21,112 nt of DNA, taken from positions 1 to 21,112 of the IMG/VR virus record IMGVR_UViG_3300035224_000386; one strand, given 5' to 3'. Origin of the DNA: a virus. Positions 8,701 through 16,460 of the stretch are shown one piece after another. The notes beneath the pieces are model-generated. The model saw only the letters and a list, made by a program, of their open reading frames with translations. It did no database searches and had not been told where the DNA came from. The translations under genes and the position numbers were made by a program. Numbering within the stretch: the stretch's first letter is position 1; each line of letters begins with the position of its first letter.

Positions 8701-10076
8701 TAACACCAACACAAGTATTCCAAAACTACAACGCTACCAAGTCTAAGTATATCAACGAAGCACCTAATACAGCATCTAGGATTACTTCTGATGATATTGT
8801 AATTGATAGCAACCTGCTTCTGAACTATGACTTTGGAAACAGAGCAACCTATGATCGTGCTGAGAATTTAATTCCCGAATCAATTGTCTATGCTGATGTC
8901 ATAGCTGAGGGTCTTTTTTGGTCAAGAATAGGTGTGTTCACTAGAAAAAGAGTTGCTGATCCTTTCGGATCTAACAATGCATTTCAGTATCTTTCAGGTG
9001 GTGGTCCAAATATAAAGACCAGACTTATAAGTGCTCCTGATTCCAACCCATTACAACCAACGAGTCTAACAGGAGAACCATATGTTTTTAGCATCTTTGT
9101 TAAGGCAATAAATTATGATATTGTTCATTGGGGTTCTAGCGGACTTCCATGGACAACAGCTGGCACAGGAAATACCAGAATCAAATTTAATTTATCTACA
9201 GGCACAGTGGTAACGGACTTAACAACCATGGGGAGCGTATCATCAGCAAGTATGATACCTTATGGTGGTGGATGGTGGAGATTAGTAGTGGCAACTACTC
9301 CAGCAACGGACGATAGCGGAATAAGATTATATCTAGATCTTGGTGAAATACTTGGAGATGTACACACAAGGAAAGAAGGTTTTCAAGTATATGGTGCTCA
9401 AATGGAAGTGGGCACTACCGTTGGTAGACACGTCCAAACATATGGAACTGCTATCACACCACCAACCACAGTAAAGAACCTCTCAAGTAGTTCTTACCCT
9501 GGCACACTTGTTAGTGGTCTTACATTCAATAGTGATGGACACTTTGATTTTGATGGAGTAGATGGTAGACTGGAAACCACCCTTCCTGCATCAACGATTG
9601 GTCAAACTTTTACAGCAGAAGCATGGATCTATCCAACAGATTTTTCGGCACCTACAGGCGGTCCAACTGACGCATACCCTAGAAGAATTATGAGTTGTCA
9701 TCGATCAGTTGAATCTACTAAATGGTGTTTTGGTATTGACACTTCTGGAAGACTTGGATTTGGTGGTGCTCAAGGAATTGAAGAATCTAATGACAAAAAA
9801 TATCAATTGAGTTTGAATACTTACTATCATGTTGTGCTTGTTCATAATGGAACATCATATAAAATCTATGTAAATGGCACAGAACAAGTTGATCAAACCA
9901 CTTCACCAATAGATCCTAATAATCAATCTAATTTGGCGATAGGTGGAAGACCAGACGGATACGCAGATAGAGTTTTTGAAGGTAGAATTGCACAAGCTCG
10001 TATCTATAATGATGTATTAACATCAACTGAAATCTCTAAGAACTATAATGCTACCCGTACTAAGTACGGTGTCTGA
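5775..10076 (+). CDS. Multi-domain adhesin: beta-propeller, glycine-rich domain, two LamG-like modules
   Basis: 1433 residues. ATG 5775 has GAGGA at 5763-5767 overlapping the upstream stop, so translation is probably coupled. Residues about 40-420 carry blade-like repeats of the form DSNDNLIVVG...KY...G.I.W (for example GYIIKIDTATGNIMWDRT and GYLVKYTAAGNMIWQKKT), as in PQQ-like or SBBP propellers. Residues 505-765 start with SFSWTVPTGVTSVSVVCVGG and become a very glycine-rich run ending GAVRIIWGPG, a known phage and bacterial glycine-rich domain. Residues about 785-992 and 1220-1433 are LamG (concanavalin A-like) modules, each ending in a similar motif (QNYNATKSKY and KNYNATRTKY). Between them, at about 1010-1215, lies a carbohydrate-binding-like beta module containing GGGWWRLVV. 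The architecture suggests a glycan-binding receptor-recognition protein on the tail; that role is inference. Confidence 0.75.
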   Translation: MPVGFNSPARNLFLLGSSGQQVVTNFFEAIDKSASTDGVYIPDEIRYVASNQKYALAGTAADSNSKNFGWFERQDYDLETGSLTTDYSNKIESTQSGVNTTLRAMELDSNDNLIVVGKTGTVPWIAKYTNGGAIAWSSTTNSADVEYFDVASDSYGKYYACGRTPLTATDTQAFIESFDQNGNPGWGKQAFMLGREVTTIAIDANNQGHVVAVGYLEDDTRDKGYIIKIDTATGNIMWDRTLSSGVDLKCTDVFIDSKDQIYVIANDDTNGYLVKYTAAGNMIWQKKTNQSVGTLSHLQVQSDGETEQTIVFGNYEYNGDQSGVLSKYAKDGRLVFRRTMVSSNNNSDTFDNICLDADASFYYFMYTDQTESGFAGTPDAYTFGKVSSSGNGLGAFQYEDGTGTTIDYEILNAGDTIGRLSDGSVRNDTSDLITYPFTANKLVFDDLATHVSNKRRQMDGPDSFEYSGSPAIRPADFPEMNLGTEASSIQTEVTTSGDYVGQAEFTTTGSFSWTVPTGVTSVSVVCVGGGSNAGTGDNRRGGGGGALAYVNNISVTPGEALTVEAGTWGGYTAGSGYVAAGHSDLKRGATILCRANGGESGSTGSSGSSGRGGLGGTVDTGTGGSGGTGGGYQNQSHGGGGGAGGYSGDGGDGAMGSLSTSSTTYSGGTGSGGGGGGGGSKNLSASSGAGGGGVGLYGEGASGAGGGSGLNQPGFGGSGGSDGGTDANGNVSSGGLYGGGAAVGGSVEAGRGAVRIIWGPGRSFPSTLTADQTPSDGEDINTTITTYTALDQSGKGNDGTVNGATLNADGYWEFDGTNDTIDLGTTPLIASNSDFTVEGWCWVDALTNECSIFEVTSDTTSAAILLSAGSTTDGTVGGRFVVRKDSGQDLGMRNPPGLGHSTGEWHHYVGTHINSSNKLFQTKLYVDGVNVQSADTFAGNHDFTFSGVNTQKLGVSSGTRFLDGRIGEFRIYPRALTPTQVFQNYNATKSKYINEAPNTASRITSDDIVIDSNLLLNYDFGNRATYDRAENLIPESIVYADVIAEGLFWSRIGVFTRKRVADPFGSNNAFQYLSGGGPNIKTRLISAPDSNPLQPTSLTGEPYVFSIFVKAINYDIVHWGSSGLPWTTAGTGNTRIKFNLSTGTVVTDLTTMGSVSSASMIPYGGGWWRLVVATTPATDDSGIRLYLDLGEILGDVHTRKEGFQVYGAQMEVGTTVGRHVQTYGTAITPPTTVKNLSSSSYPGTLVSGLTFNSDGHFDFDGVDGRLETTLPASTIGQTFTAEAWIYPTDFSAPTGGPTDAYPRRIMSCHRSVESTKWCFGIDTSGRLGFGGAQGIEESNDKKYQLSLNTYYHVVLVHNGTSYKIYVNGTEQVDQTTSPIDPNNQSNLAIGGRPDGYADRVFEGRIAQARIYNDVLTSTEISKNYNATRTKYGV

Positions 10077-10082
10077 TAAATA
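10075..10082 (+). promoter_or_regulatory. T4-type late promoter (GATAAATA)
   Basis: GATAAATA overlaps the TGA stop of the adhesin gene and lies 35 bases before ATG 10118. It matches the NATAAATA late consensus, and the spacing resembles that of the copy before 2195. Confidence 0.6.
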
Positions 10083-10117
10083 GATAGAGCATAATAATAT
10101 TCCGAGGAACATAGGTA

Positions 10118-13100
10118 ATGGCAAGGAAATCCATTAAGAGTAACTACTACCTGTTTGATGCTTCAGCGCGTGAAGTTATCATCCCCGGTGGTATTCAAAG
10201 AGAGCAGTTAATTCTCATTACTAATGTTAATGCTAACAAAGTAATCTATAATTTCTCTGACCCGGAACTTACTGCTAGTACTTATACTATTCAAACTGAT
10301 ATTCGTAATGTCACCACGACTAGAGTAGTATTAGAATATGATACATCAAGTATGTCTGATTCAGACAAACTTCAAATTGTTTATGATGACTTTGAAGAGA
10401 CCATTCAACCATCGGAAACATATCATGATGCTGTAAACAAATCTAAAGTATCACAACCACAATCTCAGATTGATACTGACTTCGAGTATGGTACTCAGGA
10501 TACCAAGTGGGAAGCGTTGTCGATGATTAACAACAACCCATTCGCATACAAGTCTCAAGATCCTATTGTTATTACTGACGTTCAGGCAACACAAGGTTCA
10601 CGAGAAATTTTAGTATCTGTAAATACTAATGTTTCTACTAGACCTGCTGCTGGAACAGCTGTTTATATTCAAGATACAACATTCCCTGCTGCAAACGGTG
10701 TGTTTATTGTAGACAGTACTTCCGGTTCTACCGATTTTACATACACAGCAAAGTCTGAGTGGACTATTGGATCTGGTGGTATCTGGCAGAGTGCTAGAAC
10801 AGCATTATATACAGGAGTTCATTACACAGGATCTAGTATTGGTGGAAGTCTTACTATTTCCAATGGAACTGGAGTAATGCTTGGGTCACTTAAAATTGAC
10901 TGTTCTCAGGCACATGGTTTAGAAGTTGGTAATGAAATTGCTATTGCTGGATCTTCTGGTACTAATGTTAATGGATCTTGGACTGTTGCTAGAGTAGATA
11001 GTCCAACTAGTTTTTATTATTTTCCATCTCAATCACCATCAGGTGGTATCAATAGTGGTACTAAAAAATTATATCCAAGACCACAGGGTTCTTCTGTCCA
11101 CAGATCATTTGACGGTGGTGTAAAATTTTCTACAAATACTTTTTCTAAAAATAATCAGGCAATTAGACAGACCAAGAGATACTTCCGATATCAGTCTGGT
11201 AAAGGTGTGTCATTCTCCACTGGTTCTATTCTAGAACCTGCTATTGAAAATGTCGATAGTATTACTTCGTCTGGTACTACTATTACTGTAGTAACAGCAG
11301 ATGCACACAACTGTACTAGAGACGTGAGCATTGATGTTCGGGGTGTAGACGATAATTCTTATAATGGTGTATTTACTGTCACTAATGTAATTGATCCTTA
11401 TACTTTTCAGTATATAACATCCACTACTCCATCGAATACTACTGCTGGTGGTGAGTATACTATTACTCCTGTTAGTGGGTATGGAACAAACCTAGAAATT
11501 GGCATGCAAGACCAACAAAATGGTATCTTCTTTAGATATTCTAGTGGTATTCTTAGTTTAGTACGTAGATGTTCTACATATCAATTATCTGGGAGAGCAT
11601 CGGTTGCTTATGGAAGCACACTTGTTTCTAGTTTTACCGCTGCAAATGGACAGAGTACGAAGTTTAGTAAGCAATTAACTCCTGGTGATTACATTGTTAT
11701 TCGTGGTTCTTCTTATCGTGTTGATGGTATTATTTCTGATACTCAACTTGTTATTTTCCCAGACTATCGTGGTCCTAATGATGATGGACAACTCGCTTCT
11801 AACAATTTAATTATTACTAAGACTGTTGAAACTGAGTGGAGGCAATCAGACTGGAACTTGGATCGTTGTGATGGATCTGGTAAGTCTGGTTATACTATTG
11901 ATACAACCAAGATGCAGATGCTCTACATGGACTACTCTTGGTATGGTGCTGGTTTCATCCGCTGGGGATTCCGTGCTCTCGATGGTAATGTAATTTATGT
12001 ACATAAAATTCCCAATAACAACCAAAACACTGAAGCATATATGAGATCTGGTAATTTACCAGCTCGTTATGAAGTTAATACTATTCCACCATCAACCACA
12101 ACTACAAAAACAGTTTCCAATTCGGACACTACACTATTTGTTGCTGATGCTACAACAAGTTTCCCTGATGCTGGAGTTCTTCGTCTTAAGAGAACAACTA
12201 GTGGTACGGGTGGTGTTCAGGAATATCTAACATACTCCGGAAAAGAGGAATTTGTTCAAGATATTATTAATGTTTCAACTGGAAATTTAATTGAAGTACC
12301 ATCTACTACTGGATTGAGTCCTGGAGGACAGCAAACGATTAGATTTGATACTCCATTCTCTAATATTGTTGCGAACAAAACATATTATGTTGCTTCTATT
12401 TTTAGTGCAACAACATTTCAGATTACTGAGGTTCAGGGATCTTCGACAGGTAAAGCTTTAGATAATCAAATTGGTTCTGCTTTATCACCATTATCACGCG
12501 CATATTCCGGAAAATTTACTGGTTGTACTAGAGAACAATCAGGTGCTACCGGTGTAAATTTAACCATGTCAATAGGACAATCAAGTGGTTCTGTAAATTC
12601 TGCTACTGGTATTCAAGTAGGACAAAGAATTATTGGAAGTGGCGTTCCAGCAGATACTTATGTTCATTCTATTGTCGGTACAACTATTGAATTGAGTAAG
12701 GCAGTAATAAGTTCAAACCCAACTGGTCTTATTTTCTGTCCTCTTGGTTCAGCATCTGCACAAACATTTAACTATGATGAGACTCAACCAGTAAGTGTAG
12801 AACTATTGCAAGCGACAGTTGTTCCACAGATCTCACACTGGGGTTCATCTGTTATTATGGATGGTACTTTCAATGAAGATAGAGCATATGTTTATACGAT
12901 TGGTACTAGATTAAGAAGATCTATCGGTACAGGAGGTAATAAGCAACGTTCTGTTCTTGCGGTAAGATTAGCACCATCAGTTGATAATGGAATCATTGGT
13001 TCTTTTGGCAAAAGAGAACTTGTTAATAGAATGCAGTTGATTTTACGTAGTATGGACGTGCTATCAGAGGGTCAGTTTTTTGTTGAACTGGTATTGAATC

Positions 13101-13456
13101 CAATTCCAACTGCTACTGTTCCTTGGTTGCCTGTTGGTGGTACATCATTAGCAGAGTATACAAATATGAATGGTCAATCTAATATTGACTTTATCGGTGG
13201 GGAAGTTATTTACGGATTCTATGCTGGTGGATCAGATGGTAATGCTATTCCAGAAAGTTATAGTCTATCTGATGTTAAAGAAATCTCAAACTCTATCTTG
13301 GGTGGTGGTACTGACAACTATGAATTTACATCTGCGCCAAACCCATCTGGAATTTTCCCTGATGGACCTGAAATTGTAGGAATTAGGGTTACTAACATTG
13401 GTAGTAGTGCTGCTAAAATTGACGCACGTATCTCTTGGACAGAGGCACAAGCATAA
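10118..13456 (+). CDS. Large virion structural protein with repeated beta modules
   Basis: 1112 residues, ATG 10118 with GAGG ten bases upstream. The N-terminal 140 residues (MARKSIKSNYYLFDASAREV...) read as a compact attachment domain with a DTKWEAL motif. The middle has at least two and possibly three beta repeats with the pattern hydrophobic-G-x-x-V-x-I-x-G...NG.W.V..V....F.Y, at about 190-220, 265-305 and 395-440. A conserved-looking core at about 600-650 contains SWYGAGFIRWGFR and AYMRSGNLPARYE, which I associate with structural proteins of marine T4-like phages. A small module at about 808-876 resembles one in the fibre encoded at 2195. There are no catalytic motifs and no membrane segments. 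It is probably a tail or baseplate-associated structural protein; the exact location in the particle is not evident. Confidence 0.75.
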   Translation: MARKSIKSNYYLFDASAREVIIPGGIQREQLILITNVNANKVIYNFSDPELTASTYTIQTDIRNVTTTRVVLEYDTSSMSDSDKLQIVYDDFEETIQPSETYHDAVNKSKVSQPQSQIDTDFEYGTQDTKWEALSMINNNPFAYKSQDPIVITDVQATQGSREILVSVNTNVSTRPAAGTAVYIQDTTFPAANGVFIVDSTSGSTDFTYTAKSEWTIGSGGIWQSARTALYTGVHYTGSSIGGSLTISNGTGVMLGSLKIDCSQAHGLEVGNEIAIAGSSGTNVNGSWTVARVDSPTSFYYFPSQSPSGGINSGTKKLYPRPQGSSVHRSFDGGVKFSTNTFSKNNQAIRQTKRYFRYQSGKGVSFSTGSILEPAIENVDSITSSGTTITVVTADAHNCTRDVSIDVRGVDDNSYNGVFTVTNVIDPYTFQYITSTTPSNTTAGGEYTITPVSGYGTNLEIGMQDQQNGIFFRYSSGILSLVRRCSTYQLSGRASVAYGSTLVSSFTAANGQSTKFSKQLTPGDYIVIRGSSYRVDGIISDTQLVIFPDYRGPNDDGQLASNNLIITKTVETEWRQSDWNLDRCDGSGKSGYTIDTTKMQMLYMDYSWYGAGFIRWGFRALDGNVIYVHKIPNNNQNTEAYMRSGNLPARYEVNTIPPSTTTTKTVSNSDTTLFVADATTSFPDAGVLRLKRTTSGTGGVQEYLTYSGKEEFVQDIINVSTGNLIEVPSTTGLSPGGQQTIRFDTPFSNIVANKTYYVASIFSATTFQITEVQGSSTGKALDNQIGSALSPLSRAYSGKFTGCTREQSGATGVNLTMSIGQSSGSVNSATGIQVGQRIIGSGVPADTYVHSIVGTTIELSKAVISSNPTGLIFCPLGSASAQTFNYDETQPVSVELLQATVVPQISHWGSSVIMDGTFNEDRAYVYTIGTRLRRSIGTGGNKQRSVLAVRLAPSVDNGIIGSFGKRELVNRMQLILRSMDVLSEGQFFVELVLNPIPTATVPWLPVGGTSLAEYTNMNGQSNIDFIGGEVIYGFYAGGSDGNAIPESYSLSDVKEISNSILGGGTDNYEFTSAPNPSGIFPDGPEIVGIRVTNIGSSAAKIDARISWTEAQA

Positions 13457-13459
13457 ATA
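13452..13459 (+). promoter_or_regulatory. T4-type late promoter (CATAAATA)
   Basis: CATAAATA overlaps the stop codon of the 1112-residue structural gene and lies 21 bases before ATG 13481. It is identical to the octamer at 2153 and to the reverse-strand copy at 16981, and probably starts the four-gene envelope arm. Confidence 0.65.
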
Positions 13460-13480
13460 CTTGAGCCTTACTCTTTACTC

Positions 13481-13768
13481 ATGGAATCAAATCCAAAGAA
13501 AGAGGAAGCCAAAAAGGAAAACAAATTTGAGTGGGCGGATGAGGGTGTATCAACTCTCGTCCGAGTTATTATTCTTGGTTGGTCAGCAGCAATTCTGACC
13601 CTTAATTATGTAACTGTTCCTGGTATTCCTCAAAAAAACATCGATCCGACTTTTATCGCCAGCGTCTTCACGGGAACGCTTGCGACTTTTGGTGTCCTTC
13701 CCTCTAGGAAGAAGGACGAACAAAAACAAGCACCTACATTGGAGAAGAAAGATGCAAAAATTGATTAA
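13481..13768 (+). CDS. Small membrane protein, holin-like architecture
   Basis: 95 residues. The N-terminus is highly charged (KKEEAKKENK). A hydrophobic segment spans about 25-45 (VRVIILGWSAAILTLNYV), a short PGIPQK loop follows, and a second, weaker hydrophobic stretch at about 57-73 (TFIASVFTGTLATFGV) precedes a Lys/Glu-rich tail. Two hydrophobic segments, under 100 residues and charged ends fit the general shape of phage holins, but no holin motif is recognisable. It starts the + strand envelope arm and overlaps the next gene by 17 bases. No ribosome binding site is obvious. The ORF is convincing; the holin idea is only a hypothesis. Confidence 0.7.
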   Translation: MESNPKKEEAKKENKFEWADEGVSTLVRVIILGWSAAILTLNYVTVPGIPQKNIDPTFIASVFTGTLATFGVLPSRKKDEQKQAPTLEKKDAKID

Positions 13769-13991
13769 TGGTGTCGCGTTATTATCTGGTTTAGTTTCTT
13801 TAGCTGTCTTAGGGGGTGGTGCTTATCTTTACGTTCAAAAGGATACATTAATCGAGCAATCAAGGGAGAGAGTAACTGCTGCTATCACTGAAGCAATTAC
13901 AGAAGCACTACCATCACTGGTAGATGCTGCTATTCCAGGAGTCCCTGAGATGACTGGTCCTGTTATGCCTAGTCCCACTATGCCATTCTAA
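13752..13991 (+). CDS. Small membrane-anchored protein
   Basis: 79 residues from ATG 13752, chosen because GGAG at 13741-13744 lies seven bases upstream; the frame is open further 5' but those codons overlap the previous gene. One hydrophobic segment at about 5-28 (INGVALLSGLVSLAVLGGGAYLYV) acts as an uncleaved anchor. An amphipathic stretch rich in Ala, Glu and Thr (RERVTAAITEAITEALPSLVDAA) follows, and the protein ends Pro/Met-rich (GPVMPSPTMPF). The topology suggests an anchor with an amphipathic helix next to the membrane. Function unknown. It is coupled by overlap to the previous gene and lies two bases from the next. Confidence 0.65.
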   Translation: MQKLINGVALLSGLVSLAVLGGGAYLYVQKDTLIEQSRERVTAAITEAITEALPSLVDAAIPGVPEMTGPVMPSPTMPF

Positions 13992-13993
13992 CC

Positions 13994-14566
13994 ATGAATA
14001 AACTTAAGATCGTCGCCGCTTCAGTTGGTGGAGTATTTGTTGTAGCACATATAGGTCTGCTTGGATATGTTTTTAGGCAAGAACCTGAACCTGTGCTCCA
14101 ACCTCCTACATTTCACATCCCTCGTGGTCCTTATTCTTCTTATAAGATTAAGGCAGGTAAGGATGGTTATGAAATTGAATTTCGTGCTGACGATCCTAAG
14201 ATTTTAGAGTCTGAAAGGTCTCTAGATGTTGATAAAGAGAAGCGAGGATTGTTTGGTGGTGGATCTGAAGTTAGAAATGAATGGCGTCGTGATCAGTTCA
14301 CCCGTGAAGGCACCAGAAATCTGGGAGGTGCAACAGATGATGAGGGAAAGTTGACTGCAAAAGAAGCAGAGTGTCTCGTGGCGGACGCTGGAGCACGATC
14401 ACAAGGTGCGATGGCAGGTAGTGCCCTTGCTGCTGGAGTTGCTGTTCCTGCTCTTGCTAGCATCCCCTACGTGGGTTGGTTGGCAGGCGGATGGGCACTG
14501 CTTCTAGGACAGAAGGCAGGGTCTACGCTTGGTTCTACAGTTGGCACAGTATTTAATGATTGCTAA
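13994..14566 (+). CDS. Membrane-anchored protein with glycine-zipper-like C-terminus
   Basis: 190 residues. The N-terminal hydrophobic segment at about 4-27 (LKIVAASVGGVFVVAHIGLLGYVF) is a signal anchor. The middle is polar, with a conserved-looking GPYSSYKIKAGKDGYEIEFRADDP stretch and many charged residues. Residues about 139-187 are small-residue-rich and hydrophobic (SALAAGVAVPALASIPYVGWLAGGWALLLG, then GSTLGSTVGTV), like a glycine zipper or a second membrane segment. I believe similar proteins occur near structural genes in other cyanomyoviruses, but I cannot check. The stop TAA shares one base with the next ATG, so coupling is likely. Function unknown. Confidence 0.75.
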   Translation: MNKLKIVAASVGGVFVVAHIGLLGYVFRQEPEPVLQPPTFHIPRGPYSSYKIKAGKDGYEIEFRADDPKILESERSLDVDKEKRGLFGGGSEVRNEWRRDQFTREGTRNLGGATDDEGKLTAKEAECLVADAGARSQGAMAGSALAAGVAVPALASIPYVGWLAGGWALLLGQKAGSTLGSTVGTVFNDC

Positions 14567-15363
14567 TGGACATACCTATTATTACAGGCGGCGATATCAG
14601 CATTAGAGATATTCAAATCAATGATATACGTACCTATGACTTTAATAACACTTCAACATCACTACCACTAGCATCTCCAGTAGTTGTAAACATTGGCGTG
14701 CCTGTGGTTGATATACCAGGATGTGTTGAAGCGACTGAAACTAATAGTGCTAAAAATAATCAATTAAGAGAGGATGATTCCAATGGTTTGGTTACGTATT
14801 GCGATTCTGGGGTTCCCAATTTTAGCCCTATTTCTTATGAACCAAACCAGATGATTCTGACTGGTCCTCCTGTTGTTGGCGGAACCAATTCTCCTGACTC
14901 ACCTGAAGTGCCACCACCACCAAAAACAAACACACCACCTATTGCTAGTGCTGTCGTAGAATGTCCGACACCAGCACAGGAAGCAAAGGAACCTGTTGGT
15001 ACATACGTACAAGGATATAGAAAAAAAGTTATTGAATACAAACTAACTGGTAATGAATGTATTCAGATTACAGAAGCAGTAGGTCTACCTCAACAAATTA
15101 TTGCTGGTCTTCCTAGTGGTGGACAGGTAGCATCCGTTGGTGGTATTGCTGTCATCGCTACAACATCAGCACTATTAGCAAAACCGCTGGCAGATCTACT
15201 ATTGAAAGTAGTCAAACCAACGGTTAAAAAAGTTATTAAAAAGATTGCTGCGATTAGAGGTAAGACAGTTCCTATTCTGTCCCTAAAGGAGCGCCAAGAT
15301 CTTCAGCGCGAGAGGACAAAGGCGATTCGGGTGCTGAAGTCGGCACTGAAACCGAAGGGATAG
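14566..15363 (+). CDS. Cyanophage structural or membrane-associated protein
   Basis: 265 residues from ATG 14566, which overlaps the previous stop (TAATG) and is preferred over an in-frame TTG at 14560. The N-terminal half is polar and beta-like with VPVVDIPGCVEA. Residues about 110-126 are Pro-rich (SPEVPPPPKTNTPP). A hydrophobic segment at about 188-216 (ASVGGIAVIATTSALLAKPLADLLLKVV) is followed by a strongly basic tail (KPTVKKVIKKIAAIRGK, then RERTKAIRVLKSALKPKG). I recall this C-terminal pattern from T4-like cyanophage proteins of unknown function. The last 92 bases overlap a convergent gene on the other strand. It is probably a membrane-inserted or virion-associated protein; the role is unknown. 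Confidence 0.75.
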   Translation: MDIPIITGGDISIRDIQINDIRTYDFNNTSTSLPLASPVVVNIGVPVVDIPGCVEATETNSAKNNQLREDDSNGLVTYCDSGVPNFSPISYEPNQMILTGPPVVGGTNSPDSPEVPPPPKTNTPPIASAVVECPTPAQEAKEPVGTYVQGYRKKVIEYKLTGNECIQITEAVGLPQQIIAGLPSGGQVASVGGIAVIATTSALLAKPLADLLLKVVKPTVKKVIKKIAAIRGKTVPILSLKERQDLQRERTKAIRVLKSALKPKG

Positions 15364-16168
15364 AATGTACATGTGGATGCTTATGTCCTGGTGGATTGTT
15401 TACCACAACATCAGCACATACTTTATAGTAAGGACTCCTGGGATGGAATTGGATTCCTTTTAACTTCAACTCACCACAATTTTTCAAACGAGCTATCTCA
15501 AAATCTAATCTTTTATTGGCAGTTAACTGTTGAGTTAATCCTATCTGTGTTGATGCTGCTTTCTTACACAGATCTTGTAAATTTTTATCTATAGGTGTGC
15601 TCCATGTCATAGAGAAACCTACACCTAAACTATAGTTATCTTTCTGTCCTGTTCTAGTTCGTTTAAAGAAACTTACATCACCAGGATTATCTAAGACGCC
15701 ATCGCCTACTGGTTCTCCATCATCATTGAAGGCACCAAAGTTATCGGTGACATCATATACTGGGTCATCGTAGTAAGGTTCATATGGTTTAGAAGCAGAG
15801 ACACTTCCTGTTACATACGGTGTGAAATTGCGAGTGGGACCCTGACATTGAATCCCCCCTCCATACGTGTTTGTAATATATGGTCCTTGTAAAACCTGAA
15901 TGGCTTGGTTGGTAACTGAGCCTGAACTATTAGCCACAGGATTAGCAGTAGCAGACACACCACCAACAGTTTCAGCATAAGAAGGATTAGCAAATAATAA
16001 TGTTATTGAGAGAAGATACTTGTTGTATCGGTGAAACTTTCGACCTCGGTTACCCTTTGAATAATTGTTTGATTGCTTAAACCAGGTCCGCGATAAGTTT
16101 CTGTGAACTGAAACGCTGCTCCTGGTACTGTTTGTGTGAATTGTGGTTTGCTTGTTACTCCAGTCCAT
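15272..16168 (-). CDS. Probable exported protein with unclear start and His-rich tail
   Basis: The frame is open for 298 codons from ATG 16168, but its first 50 or so residues are out-of-frame sequence of the neighbouring exported-protein gene and are probably not translated. A good Sec signal appears only after the neighbour's final codons: KYLLSITLLFANPSYA followed by ETVGG. No ATG, GTG or TTG is in frame just before it, so the real start, probably between 16045 and 16000, is unresolved. The mature part contains YEPYYDDPVYD, DNFGAFNDDGEPVGDG, at least four Cys and a GHKHPHVH cluster that could bind metal. The 3' end overlaps the convergent + strand gene by 92 bases. Third gene of the reverse late arm. 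Function unknown. Confidence 0.6.
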   Translation of the reverse strand: MDWSNKQTTIHTNSTRSSVSVHRNLSRTWFKQSNNYSKGNRGRKFHRYNKYLLSITLLFANPSYAETVGGVSATANPVANSSGSVTNQAIQVLQGPYITNTYGGGIQCQGPTRNFTPYVTGSVSASKPYEPYYDDPVYDVTDNFGAFNDDGEPVGDGVLDNPGDVSFFKRTRTGQKDNYSLGVGFSMTWSTPIDKNLQDLCKKAASTQIGLTQQLTANKRLDFEIARLKNCGELKLKGIQFHPRSPYYKVCADVVVNNPPGHKHPHVHSIPSVSVPTSAPESPLSSRAEDLGAPLGTE

Positions 16169-16449
16169 GATGAAGTCACTCCATTAATAGTTACATTAGT
16201 CGCACCTGGTTGTGGTGATAAATTACCAGATGCTGATACACCAGAACCAGTAGCAGAATACTGATACCCAGTGTTATAGTCCATCGAATTGATGGTCTCA
16301 GTTATCTTTTGCGTCGTTTCCGTTCTTGAGGTCATTGATCCCTGGGTGAAATTTGGGACCACGGGGACCGCCATGACAGGAGCAAGTATGACACTTGCAC
16401 CCACCACAGACATCACAGACCAAGATATTGTCTTTCCAAAACGGGTCAT
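16003..16449 (-). CDS. Small exported protein with Sec signal peptide
   Basis: 148 residues. I chose ATG 16449 because GGAG lies eight bases upstream; an in-frame GTG at 16458 would sit directly against that GGAG. The signal peptide is about residues 1-27 (MTRFGKTISWSVMSVVGASV then ILAPVMA), with cleavage likely after VMA. The mature part is rich in Thr, Ser, Gly and Gln (YQYSATGSGVSASG, FTETYRGPGLSNQTI) and has no Cys, suggesting a beta-rich periplasmic or surface protein. It follows the 164-residue exported gene by 11 bases and may be a distant paralogue of it. Function unknown. Confidence 0.7.
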   Translation of the reverse strand: MTRFGKTISWSVMSVVGASVILAPVMAVPVVPNFTQGSMTSRTETTQKITETINSMDYNTGYQYSATGSGVSASGNLSPQPGATNVTINGVTSSWTGVTSKPQFTQTVPGAAFQFTETYRGPGLSNQTIIQRVTEVESFTDTTSIFSQ

Positions 16450-16460
16450 CTCTAACACTC

